Shown here: piece by piece, positions 1 through 8,009 of the stretch
How positions within the stretch are numbered: position 1 is the first letter of the stretch
Layout of the letters: every line of letters starts with the position of its first letter
Source: CAUZJF01 sp965248605
GTDB taxonomy: Bacteria > Chloroflexota > Dehalococcoidia > Lucifugimonadales > CAUZJF01
Assembly (NCBI GenBank): GCA_965248605.1
Contig: CBDFJV010000007.1
Coordinates: forward strand, 2,976,001 to 3,040,000
Length of the DNA: 64,000 bases
Reading direction: 5' to 3'
Made by a program: the position numbers and the translations under genes
The notes under the pieces: model-generated
Database searches by the model: none
Seen by the model: only the letters and a program-made list of their open reading frames with translations
Told to the model about the DNA's origin: nothing

Positions 1-64
1 CGACAGGCTCAGGCTGAGCGGATATTTTCGAGCCATCGTGAGCCCTTCAGCAGGGTCTCCCGGC
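1..64. repeat. Dispersed intergenic repeat (GACAGGCTCA type)
   Basis: Noncoding stretch downstream of the sulfatase gene. It carries the GACAGGCTCAGGCTGAGCG and GTGAGCCCTTC words that recur at 34697-34725 and 39009-39083. I see no gene in positions 1-106. Confidence 0.5.
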
Positions 65-106
65 GCGGGCTCAAAACCGTTCTCTGGTCCCCATACCAAA
101 CCCTAT

Positions 107-1549
107 TCAACTGAACCGCAATCCGCGTTGATTTCCGAAGGCCCGGTTCGGTCGTGGGTAGGGCGACTCCTCGGGGGCGGGCATGCCGATCAGGCGATCG
201 CCGTCGGTCCACCGCCGGTCGTCGCCGTACATTCTCTGGAGGAGCACGTCGGTCAGCTCATGAAGTACGGTCGAGTACCCGGGGTCATCCGACACGTCCT
301 GTAGCTCGTCGGGGTCGTCGTCGAGGTCAAAGAGCTGCACCACGTTGCCGGCCGGGTAGTAGATGAGCTTGTGGCGCGTGTCCCGCACCATTCGCGTGGC
401 GGTGTCATTGTCGTCGTGCAGGCCGTAAATGTGGTCGCGGCGGCGCTCGCCGATCAGAGAAAGCCCCTCCACAGTCAGCGGTACGGGGATGTCGCATAGC
501 TCCATGAGGGTAGGGAAGACATCGGCCTGAATCGCCAGGCGGTCGTCTCTGATTCCTTTGCCGACGTCGTCGCGACTCGCCTGAGGCATCAGCACCATCG
601 GGATCTTCGCCGAGTGCTCGTAGAATAGCTTCTTGGCATACAGCCCGTGGTTACCGAGCATGTCGCCGTGGTCGCAGGTGAACATGATTATCGTGTCGTC
701 GAGCAGCCCTTCCTCTCGGAGCAGTCCGATGACCAGACGTATCTGGTGGTCTACGTGTGTGCAGAGGGCGTAGAACGCCTGCCTCGCCAGACGAATCGCA
801 CTTTCCGGGTAGGAGTCTCGACCTAGCGGCCTCGCTCGAAGGGCATGAGGGAGCTGGTCTGGGTCCCGCGCCCATTCGCCCATGAACGGCATGTCGATAT
901 CGAGGTGCCGGTACATCTCGAGGTACTCGGCCAGTGGCGCAAGCGGCGGATGGGGGTGGTTGAACGACATGTACCAGAACGAGGGCCGTGTCGGGTCCCG
1001 CCGTACGATGAACTTACTCATCTCCCGGACCGTCCAGTTGGTCACGTGAAGGTGCTCCGGTAGATGCCAGGGGCGGACGAGGTACTCGTTGTTCGAAAGC
1101 CCGTGCCCTAGCTCCTGGCCCGAGTAACCCTGCTCGTGCAGGAACAGCTCGTAATCGTCTTTCATCATGCCGAGATGGTGACGCCCCTCCTCGTTGAGTA
1201 TGACGTCGTCGAAGCCGATGCGATCGCGCTGGGGGTACACGTGGAGCTTCCCCACCGCGTAGGCCTGGTAGCCGGCGTCCCGGAACGTCTGCGCCAGAGT
1301 CGGGAGCTCCGGCATCCCGAGTTGCTCGCTGAAGAGGTGGTCGCCGTGGCTACGGGCCTCGGCGCCAGTCATGAGCTCCCGCCGAGCCGGGACGCAGGAC
1401 GGAGTCGTCGTGTAGGCGTTGGTGTACGCGACGCCGTTAGCGACGAGCTGGTCCAGCGTCGGCGTCAGAACCGTCGGATGTCCCAGAGTGCCGATGAGCT
1501 GGCCGCTCCAGTGGTCGACGCAGATTAGCAGTACGTTTGGCCTGGGCAT
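107..1549 (-). CDS. Type I sulfatase (arylsulfatase family)
   Basis: 480-residue sulfatase of the alkaline phosphatase superfamily, expected to hydrolyse sulfate esters. The N-terminus PNVLLICVDHWSG carries the first metal-binding aspartate (D12). C52 lies in CVPAR, which fits the C-x-P-x-R motif whose cysteine becomes formylglycine. A later TCDHGDMLGNHG supplies the second metal-ligand cluster. No signal peptide is visible, so it is probably cytoplasmic unless the start is wrong. No clear ribosome binding site precedes the ATG. Its 3' end faces the window edge. The substrate cannot be read from sequence. Confidence 0.9.
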   Translation of the reverse strand: MPRPNVLLICVDHWSGQLIGTLGHPTVLTPTLDQLVANGVAYTNAYTTTPSCVPARRELMTGAEARSHGDHLFSEQLGMPELPTLAQTFRDAGYQAYAVGKLHVYPQRDRIGFDDVILNEEGRHHLGMMKDDYELFLHEQGYSGQELGHGLSNNEYLVRPWHLPEHLHVTNWTVREMSKFIVRRDPTRPSFWYMSFNHPHPPLAPLAEYLEMYRHLDIDMPFMGEWARDPDQLPHALRARPLGRDSYPESAIRLARQAFYALCTHVDHQIRLVIGLLREEGLLDDTIIMFTCDHGDMLGNHGLYAKKLFYEHSAKIPMVLMPQASRDDVGKGIRDDRLAIQADVFPTLMELCDIPVPLTVEGLSLIGERRRDHIYGLHDDNDTATRMVRDTRHKLIYYPAGNVVQLFDLDDDPDELQDVSDDPGYSTVLHELTDVLLQRMYGDDRRWTDGDRLIGMPAPEESPYPRPNRAFGNQRGLRFS

Positions 1550-1567
1550 GTTGCTGACTGCGTGAAA

Positions 1568-1609
1568 CGTAAAACGTAAATATGCAGAGGGGCTCTTTTA
1601 CGCTTTACG
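1568..1609. terminator. Hairpin at the 3' end of the transporter gene
   Basis: Inverted repeat of 13-bp arms (1568-1580 CGTAAAACGTAAA; 1597-1609 TTTACGCTTTACG) with one mismatch. It overlaps the stop codon of the minus-strand transporter. A terminator or repeat role is inferred; there is no long U tract. Confidence 0.4.
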
Positions 1610-2761
1610 CTCCTCTTCCTCTCCCTGTTCCGATTCTTCAGCAATAATCGGCACTTCTGGCTGTGACTTCTCGCTCCACTCGCTGTAGAAGTATTTGAAC
1701 ACGTCACGTGCAACGCCCGTCATGGGCACCGCGGCGATAACTCCGAAGACGCCGAAGGTCTCGCTCGCCACCATCAGGGCCACCATGATAATCGCGGGAT
1801 GCAGGTTGATGGCATTGCTGTGTATGCGTGGCACAAGCAGCGAGTTCTCGATCAGTTGGACCCCGAAGTAGATCAGGACGACCCAGACTATGTCCGACGG
1901 CGACGTCGCCAGCGTGACGAGAACACCGGGGATCGCTCCGAGCAGTGGTCCAACGACGGGCACCAGCTCGAAGACACCGGCAACTACCCCTAGGATTACC
2001 GAGAACCTAATCCCTAAAAGGGAGAGCCCGAGAAAGACCAGAAGTCCCACGAAGAACATCAGGATCAGCTGGGCTCGGATATACGCACCCAAAGCCTCAT
2101 TGATGATCGTTACGACCTTGCGGGCGTGCCGCCGGGGGTTTTCGGGGAGCAGCGCATAGAAGCTCCCAATTGCTAGCTCCTGGTCCTTCAACAAATAGAA
2201 GAGCAGGATGGGTACCATCGCGAGGCCGATCACGAGGCTGAAGGTGTTCGAAACCGCGCTCAGGGTCCGGGCCAATATGGCCTCGGCGATGTCTATCAAA
2301 ATCGTTCCAAGCTCCGACAGATACTTCTCGATCTGAAGACGGATGTCCTCGGGGATTCGGTCGGAGTACACCCGGTTCCACCCCTCGACGGTGTCTCTCG
2401 CGCTGGAATAGAGCTGTGGCAACGAGTCCACGAAATCGATCGCCTCTTTGAATGCCGGAGGGATAATGATGGCCAGCAAGCCGGCCGCCACCGCCAGGGC
2501 GAGAACGTAGATCACTAGGATGGCACCTATGCGGCTCGCCCCCGGCCACCGCTCCCGCCACGGCATCAGCGACTCGATGGCCTTGACGATCGGAAATAGA
2601 AGAAATGCGAAGACCCCGCTGATGATGAACGGGAATAGGGCGCTACGAGCCAGGTAGAGCAGGCCGAATACACCGACCAACGCGACGATTACGAGTATGC
2701 GGCGCCTCTGCAGCGCGTCCAGCGCTACCGAGTCGCCGTCTGAAGGGACGGGCGCTCTCAT
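1598..2761 (-). CDS. AI-2E family transporter (PerM-like membrane protein)
   Basis: About 387-residue polytopic membrane protein of the AI-2E exporter/PerM family. Hydrophobic pairs occur near the N-terminus (LVIVALVGVFGLLYLARSAL, then FIISGVFAFLLFP), in the middle and in the C-terminal third (GVFELVPVVGPLLGAIPGV). It ends in an acidic Glu-rich cytoplasmic tail. I chose the ATG at 2761 because it overlaps the upstream stop codon in an ATGA arrangement. A TTG at 2812 behind a purine-rich stretch is an alternative that adds 17 basic residues. It is probably co-transcribed with the upstream Asp-box gene. The transported compound is unknown. Confidence 0.85.
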   Translation of the reverse strand: MRAPVPSDGDSVALDALQRRRILVIVALVGVFGLLYLARSALFPFIISGVFAFLLFPIVKAIESLMPWRERWPGASRIGAILVIYVLALAVAAGLLAIIIPPAFKEAIDFVDSLPQLYSSARDTVEGWNRVYSDRIPEDIRLQIEKYLSELGTILIDIAEAILARTLSAVSNTFSLVIGLAMVPILLFYLLKDQELAIGSFYALLPENPRRHARKVVTIINEALGAYIRAQLILMFFVGLLVFLGLSLLGIRFSVILGVVAGVFELVPVVGPLLGAIPGVLVTLATSPSDIVWVVLIYFGVQLIENSLLVPRIHSNAINLHPAIIMVALMVASETFGVFGVIAAVPMTGVARDVFKYFYSEWSEKSQPEVPIIAEESEQGEEEERKA

Positions 2762-3660
2762 GGGAGGGCGACGCAGAGCACCGCGGGCAGGTCTTCGACT
2801 AGCAGCGACCAACTCTCCCCTCGGTCATGCGAGACGAATACCTGTCCTTGCGAAGTTCCGAAGGCCACGGTTGAGCTGTCTGCCGCGAGACAATAAGTAT
2901 CGATGTTGGAAGGGAACCATTCTGGCAGTCCCGCTTCACATCGCTGGAAAGGTCCGCTCGAGTCGAGGGCCCTCTTGTACACGGCGGCCCGGTTCGAATT
3001 GTGGGCGGTCGACGTGGTGATAAAGACTGTGCCGTCGATGGCGGCCACGGCCCTCAGGTAGTTGCCGTGCAGCCCGCTGGTCTGATAATCCCAGGCCTCT
3101 CCGCCATCCCGGCTGACAACCAGGCCCTTGGCCGAGGCAGCCAGAACGGCACCGGAACCATGATCCGCCATGACCTGGTGGACGTCGGCCTTGATGTCGA
3201 TGGTTGGCTGCCACGACGTCGCGCCGTCGGAGGAGCGCACCACGCCGCCTACGTGGATATTGGCGAACACCGTGCCGGCCGCGTCGGCCGTCAGCGAACG
3301 CACGTCGGGTGGCCCGCCCCATGGCGTGAACCATGTGTCGCGCTCGGGAGCTTGGTCGAAAGTCTCGACCACCTCGAGATCCTCGTTACGCAGTGAGTAG
3401 ACGTGAGCCTCGGATGTGCCTACTAACGTGCCGAAGGCGGTGGGGAGAATGCAGTTGGCCCTGAGTCCGTCCAACGTCGTGACCGACTCCCAATCGCCGT
3501 TGAGGCCAGAGCGCCACACCTCTCGCCCGTCGAGGATGGCGATCCAGCCATCGTCTTCCTTCGCGAGGGCCGTGACCTCGTGGCCAGCGAGTGACTTCTT
3601 TGTCTCGTCGGCGATCGTGTACAGCCCATCTTTCGTGCCCGCGATTATCGTCGCTGCCAT
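2758..3660 (-). CDS. Asp-box (BNR) repeat beta-propeller protein
   Basis: 300-residue protein of the sialidase/VPS10-like beta-propeller type. Three Asp-box motifs are visible: SSDGATSW, SRDGGEAW and SHDRGESW. No signal peptide or sialidase catalytic set is recognisable, so enzymatic activity is doubtful. The ATG at 3660 sits five bases behind GAGGG; an in-frame ATG at 3678 has weaker spacing. Upstream extension would run into the divergent kinase gene. It is translationally linked (4-base overlap) to the AI-2E-type transporter gene. Confidence 0.7.
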   Translation of the reverse strand: MAATIIAGTKDGLYTIADETKKSLAGHEVTALAKEDDGWIAILDGREVWRSGLNGDWESVTTLDGLRANCILPTAFGTLVGTSEAHVYSLRNEDLEVVETFDQAPERDTWFTPWGGPPDVRSLTADAAGTVFANIHVGGVVRSSDGATSWQPTIDIKADVHQVMADHGSGAVLAASAKGLVVSRDGGEAWDYQTSGLHGNYLRAVAAIDGTVFITTSTAHNSNRAAVYKRALDSSGPFQRCEAGLPEWFPSNIDTYCLAADSSTVAFGTSQGQVFVSHDRGESWSLLVEDLPAVLCVALP

Positions 3661-3874
3661 ATCGCCCTCGGGCGTCATAGACTGGCCCCGGTTCGAGGTT
3701 CCTGACGCGGCCCGATTATATCTTCCGGCGAAGGCCGACGCGACCTGACCGGTCTGTTCGGGCTCCGGGGCGTCACGACGCCACCTCCGGACCGTGCGCT
3801 CACTGCTTTGACAGTTAACGTAGATAGCTTCATACTGCGGCGCTGAATGTTGGCAACTGGGGACGTACTGATTG

Positions 3875-4501
3875 ATGGACGTAGCACAAAAGCGCAATCC
3901 GGACTGGTCCGTATTTTTGATCGGAGGGCACTCGTATTCGGGAAAATCGACCGCTGCGAAACGCTTAGCCCTGGACTTCGGTGTGCCGTGGATGATGGTG
4001 GACGACCTGCGGCTGGCATTCCAGCGAGCCCGTGTCCGTCTACCCAAGAATACCGATGCTTTGTACTTCGACACGATACCGGACGTGTGGCAGGGTCGGC
4101 CAGAGGAGTTGTGTGATGCTCTGATTGCCGTTGGTGAAGTACTATCCGCCCCGCTGGAGGTAGTCATCGAGAATCATGTGGATCAGTCTGTCCCAATCGT
4201 GATAGATGGAGACGGGATATTGCCGTCGCTCTTGTCCCGGCCACCGGTAGTCGAACGAGCAGGAGCGGTTCGCGCAGTTTTCCTGATTGAACCAGAGGAG
4301 TCGGCAATCCTGGCGAATATGCCCGCTCGCGGAAGGCACATAGAAGGCATGACACAAAAGGAACTGCGCAATGAAGCACACACAAAATGGTTGTATGGGC
4401 AGTGGCTCGCCTGCGAGGCGACGCGTTACAATTTGCGAGTAGTGGAACCACGTCCGTGGGACACGCTCGTCGAACGACTCATCGAGGCAGCAAAGATTTA
4501 A
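3875..4501 (+). CDS. P-loop kinase-like protein
   Basis: About 208 residues. A Walker A motif GGHSYSGKST near residue 20 and an aspartate pair (MMVDDLR) about 25 residues later are typical of small-molecule P-loop kinases. The overall pattern resembles 2-phosphoglycerate-kinase-like or zeta-toxin-like kinases. Either TTG 3872 or ATG 3875 may be used; ATG is preferred. It is followed 11 bases later by a small open frame. The substrate is unknown, and the kinase assignment rests on the P-loop. Confidence 0.65.
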   Translation: MDVAQKRNPDWSVFLIGGHSYSGKSTAAKRLALDFGVPWMMVDDLRLAFQRARVRLPKNTDALYFDTIPDVWQGRPEELCDALIAVGEVLSAPLEVVIENHVDQSVPIVIDGDGILPSLLSRPPVVERAGAVRAVFLIEPEESAILANMPARGRHIEGMTQKELRNEAHTKWLYGQWLACEATRYNLRVVEPRPWDTLVERLIEAAKI

Positions 4502-4512
4502 GGTAACCACCT

Positions 4513-4695
4513 GTGAAGCTCTTCTTGGTTCAGAAGATTCAGTCGCTTATGCAGCGCCGCCGTCGGCGGTTGGACGCCGCTCAGTACATTCGGGGTTATC
4601 AACGATATCCCGAGACGCTCGAAGAAGCGGCGTTTGCTGTCACCTGCCTAGAGTGGGCGTTTTCCGAGTGCCCATGGGAGCCCGCCGAACAATAG
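4513..4695 (+). CDS. Small protein resembling an antitoxin C-terminus
   Basis: 60 codons from a GTG start just after the kinase gene. The stretch YIRGYQRYPETLEEAAFA and the ending ECPWE resemble the C-terminal part of MazE/CopG-like antitoxins, which often read as (V/R)xGYxxxPET ... EEPWE. The usual ribbon-helix-helix N-terminus is not visible and no toxin gene follows. It may be a remnant or an unrelated small protein. Confidence 0.35.
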   Translation: MKLFLVQKIQSLMQRRRRRLDAAQYIRGYQRYPETLEEAAFAVTCLEWAFSECPWEPAEQ

Positions 4696-4739
4696 AACGC
4701 CCATTTTCATAGTCCGCCGCAACCACTAGGAGATCACGG

Positions 4740-5804
4740 ATGGACATTGTCGGCTACATGGAGCGCCACGGCCACGAGCAGCTGGTGGTATGTCATGAGC
4801 CTTCCGTTGGTCTAAAGGCGTACATCGCGATCCACGACACGACTCTTGGCCCGGCGTGCGGCGGCGTCAGGGTGTGGCCCCACGCGACCGAAGATGAAGC
4901 GCTGATGGACGTGCTGCGGCTGGCGAAGGCGATGACCTACAAGTCGGCGGTCGCGGGCATTGGCCTCGGTGGAGGCAAGGCGCTCATCGTCGCTGACCCT
5001 CACAAAGACAAGAGTGAGGCGCTTCTGAGGGCCTTCGGGAAACACGTCGACACCCTGGGAGGCCGGTACGTCACCACCGAGGACGTCGGCATGACACCGG
5101 AGGACCTGGAGCATGTCGCCCAAGAGACCGACCACGTGGTTGGTTTGCCGGTGTCGATGGGAGGCAGCGGTGATACTTCCGTGATGACCGGCCTGGGCGT
5201 CTACCTCGGCATGAAGGCGGCCGCAAGGTCCGTTTGGGACTCGGACAGCCTCGAAGGCCGCGTGGTGGCGATGCAGGGGTTCGGCAACGTCGGAACCAAC
5301 CTGGCAAAGCACCTTGCCGATGAGGGCGCCAAGCTCGTAGTCACAGATGTCCACGAAGAGTCCCTGGATCGTGCCCGCGACTTGGGCACCGAAGTAGTTG
5401 CACCCGATGAGATATACGACGTCGATTGCGACGTTTTTTCACCGTGCGCGCTTGGCGGGGTGCTCAACGACGACACGATACCGCGCCTCAAGTGCGCGGT
5501 CGTCGCCGGTGGCGCCAACAACCAACTACTCGACGACAACCACGGCGAGGAGCTACAGCGCCGCGGAATCGTGTACGCGCCCGACTTCGTCATTAACGCG
5601 GGCGGGATCATTAACGTCTTCTGCGAGATCGACGGCGTGTATCGAGCCGACCACGCACAGGAGCTGACCGAGCGGATAGGCGAGACAACCGAGCGCGTGA
5701 TCCGGATCGCCACAGACGACGACATCCCTACGTCGGTCGCGGCCACTCGGCTGGCCGAGCGCCGAATCGAGTCCGTGCGAGGGCTAAAGCCGGTCTACCG
5801 CTAG
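4740..5804 (+). CDS. Leucine dehydrogenase (Glu/Leu/Phe/Val dehydrogenase)
   Basis: 354 residues, the usual length of leucine dehydrogenases. The enzyme catalyses NAD-dependent oxidative deamination of branched-chain amino acids to 2-oxo acids, giving ammonium and acyl-CoA precursors. The catalytic N-terminal segment AKAMTYKSAVAGIGLGGGKA contains the two lysines (K68 and K80) at the family positions. A Rossmann motif GFGNVGTNLAKHLADEGAKL follows near residue 180. The start has a ribosome binding site (AGGAG) nine bases upstream. It stands alone between the kinase region and the epimerase fusion gene. Confidence 0.92.
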   Translation: MDIVGYMERHGHEQLVVCHEPSVGLKAYIAIHDTTLGPACGGVRVWPHATEDEALMDVLRLAKAMTYKSAVAGIGLGGGKALIVADPHKDKSEALLRAFGKHVDTLGGRYVTTEDVGMTPEDLEHVAQETDHVVGLPVSMGGSGDTSVMTGLGVYLGMKAAARSVWDSDSLEGRVVAMQGFGNVGTNLAKHLADEGAKLVVTDVHEESLDRARDLGTEVVAPDEIYDVDCDVFSPCALGGVLNDDTIPRLKCAVVAGGANNQLLDDNHGEELQRRGIVYAPDFVINAGGIINVFCEIDGVYRADHAQELTERIGETTERVIRIATDDDIPTSVAATRLAERRIESVRGLKPVYR

Positions 5805-5918
5805 ACGCGGCCGTCAGCGTCGCGCTCATATCTATACGACCCGGCGTCTACCCGCTTGAATTTGCCCCTTCGGTGTGCCATCGTAAACGCGCTCGGACGC
5901 TGAGACCCGGAGACCCCC

Positions 5919-7913
5919 ATGCGCATACTCATTACCGGTATCACAGGCCGAATCGGCGCCAACCTGGCCGCGTCGCTGCTTAGCGAGGGTCACGAAGTGC
6001 GGGGGCTGGTCTGGCCGCGAGACCGCAGGGTCGAAAAGCTAAAGCACCTCGACATCGAGATCCAGGAGGGTAGCGTCACGGAGGTCCCGGACGTACTCAC
6101 AGCAGTCAACGGCGTTGAGGCAGTCTACCACCTGGGAGCGGCTTTCCAGGGCGGGGGTCCTTTCACTGCAGACGAGTACTTCGAGATCAACGTCCGCGGC
6201 ACCTTCAACATGCTGGAAGCCGCGAAGATCAACGAGCAGCTACGCGGGTTCTATTTCGCCAGCACTGACGCCGTCCTCGAGAAATACACGCCGGACGGAA
6301 TGCCGGAGCCAATCCGTGAGGACCATATCCCGCGTAAGCCGAGGGGCTGGTACTCGCTCTCCAAGTCAGTCGGCGAGGAGATGTGCGGCGCTTACGCTCG
6401 GGCCGGCTGGGTACGAACAACGGTCCTGCGCTTTTGCTACGTGGTCGCAGGCGAAGAGATCCTCGATTTCGGCCAGTTCTACCTGAGCCGTCAGAAGAGC
6501 CGGCCGGAGCTGGCCTCTCTTTGGGAAGGCGAGGAGCGGGTCGTGCTGCTCAGGGACAAGAATGGCCGCCCCTACAAGAAGCACATGGCCGACGTTCGCG
6601 ACATCGTGCTTGGTTTAGTCTCCGCCCTCGACAAGACCGAGGCGGTCGGCGAGACGTTCCAGCTGGCCGGCCCCAAGGCATTTACCTGGGACGAGGCGGT
6701 CCCCCACCTTTCGGCCGTCCTCGACATCCCGCAGATCGACGCTCTGGTCGACGGTCCGCCGACCTTTTACGAGCACGACATCTCGAAGGCGAAGGTGCTT
6801 CTCGGCTTCGACCCGCAGTACGACATCATCCGTATGATCGACGACGCCGTTGCCTTTCGCGAAGGCGAGCGCCGCGGTGTACTTCCCGCCGAAGAGGCGG
6901 AGCCGGGTATCCCTTCCCCCGCCGGGGGAAGGTTAGGAAGGGGGACGCAACCTGCCGAAGCGACCTCTCCGACCTACAGAGGCCAGATGGTCGTCGGGCT
7001 CCTTGCTCGCGGCGACATCGACAAGATTGTCGAGCGGTGTCGTCAGCTTCAGGTCGACCACGTCACGCTGGCCGTCGGAAACATGCCGGGCACCAGGGAA
7101 ACCGGCGCTCCGGACCTAGCGGCGATGCGCGAGTACCACGAAAAGCTTTCGGACAAGGACATCACCGTCTCGGCCTGGAACCAGAAGGGTCACCTGGGCC
7201 GCGACCCGGACATCATGCTGAACCCGTCGGCGCATCGCGACAGGATCGACGCTGCTTTGCGTTCGATCGAGGTCCAGGGTGAGCTCGGTATCGACGTGCA
7301 ACTCCACTATGTCGGCGTTCCGGAGCCAGCGGACCCCGCCCAGGACGAGGACTACTGGGGCGGCCTGCTGTCGATCTTCAGAGAGCTGGTCGCTCAGGCT
7401 GAGGCCTCGAAGGTCAAGATCGCCAACCACGGCATCTGGCGCGCGCTGTCCGACGACATCCGCGACGAGGCACTGGCGTCGGGGCTCACGGTCGACGGCT
7501 ACCGCCACTACGTCAACCCAAATTTCGGCGGACCCTTCTTGGTACGTACCGCCGAGCACATCCGGCGTCTGATCGAAGAAGTGCCGAGCGATTACCACGG
7601 CGTGACCATGTGCGCCGGTATGTACATCCACGGCGCAGACCCGTTGGATGAAATCGAACGATTCAAGGGCAAGATCCACTTCGTGCAGATCAGAGACCTG
7701 GAGGGGCGCTGGCCGCACTCGCGAGAGGTCTTCCCAGGCACCGGCGACCTCGATTTTCGCGCGATCATACGGGCTCTACGCGACGCCGGGTACGACGGGT
7801 TTATGCATCCCGAACATCTCGGTCAGCCGCGGTTTCCCGGCGAGGACCTGGAGCAGGTTGCGACCTGGCTGGTCAAACGTTGGGTCGACGAGGCATTGTC
7901 CAGGCGAGAGTAG
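5919..7913 (+). CDS. Fusion: NAD-dependent epimerase/dehydratase + mannonate dehydratase-like TIM barrel
   Basis: 664 residues. Residues 1 to about 325 are an extended short-chain dehydrogenase/epimerase: ITGITGRIGANLA gives the G-x-x-G-x-x-G nucleotide site, and YSLSK the catalytic Tyr-x-x-x-Lys. Residues from about 350 form a mannonate dehydratase (UxuA)/xylose-isomerase-like TIM barrel, with HFVQIRDLEG and YDGFMHPEHLG as likely metal and active-site segments. Both halves suit sugar or sugar-acid conversion. The linker (residues 331-342) is encoded by a palindromic dispersed repeat at 6910-6944 that is otherwise found between genes. The fusion may therefore be a recent repeat-mediated join. 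It could be two enzymes of one hexuronate route. Confidence 0.8.
   Translation: MRILITGITGRIGANLAASLLSEGHEVRGLVWPRDRRVEKLKHLDIEIQEGSVTEVPDVLTAVNGVEAVYHLGAAFQGGGPFTADEYFEINVRGTFNMLEAAKINEQLRGFYFASTDAVLEKYTPDGMPEPIREDHIPRKPRGWYSLSKSVGEEMCGAYARAGWVRTTVLRFCYVVAGEEILDFGQFYLSRQKSRPELASLWEGEERVVLLRDKNGRPYKKHMADVRDIVLGLVSALDKTEAVGETFQLAGPKAFTWDEAVPHLSAVLDIPQIDALVDGPPTFYEHDISKAKVLLGFDPQYDIIRMIDDAVAFREGERRGVLPAEEAEPGIPSPAGGRLGRGTQPAEATSPTYRGQMVVGLLARGDIDKIVERCRQLQVDHVTLAVGNMPGTRETGAPDLAAMREYHEKLSDKDITVSAWNQKGHLGRDPDIMLNPSAHRDRIDAALRSIEVQGELGIDVQLHYVGVPEPADPAQDEDYWGGLLSIFRELVAQAEASKVKIANHGIWRALSDDIRDEALASGLTVDGYRHYVNPNFGGPFLVRTAEHIRRLIEEVPSDYHGVTMCAGMYIHGADPLDEIERFKGKIHFVQIRDLEGRWPHSREVFPGTGDLDFRAIIRALRDAGYDGFMHPEHLGQPRFPGEDLEQVATWLVKRWVDEALSRRE
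6910..6944. repeat. Palindromic repeat copy inside a coding region
   Basis: The sequence CCTTCCCCC-NN-GGGGGAAGG followed by TTAGGAAGGGGG matches the intergenic copy at 40319-40353 with two differences at the centre. Here it lies in frame and encodes the linker of the epimerase/UxuA-like fusion protein. Confidence 0.8.
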
Positions 7914-8009
7914 CCCAGTCGCTTCACCCCGCCTCTCACCGACCGCCATTGCTAGACGAGACTGTCCCCTGATAGTCTACCCGCGCCAATCCGTACTGGA
8001 GGAATGTCC

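Noticed and set aside
5201..5746. 181-codon minus-strand frame opposite leucine dehydrogenase
   Set aside because: Ser-rich translation antisense to a gene with clear catalytic motifs; no support.
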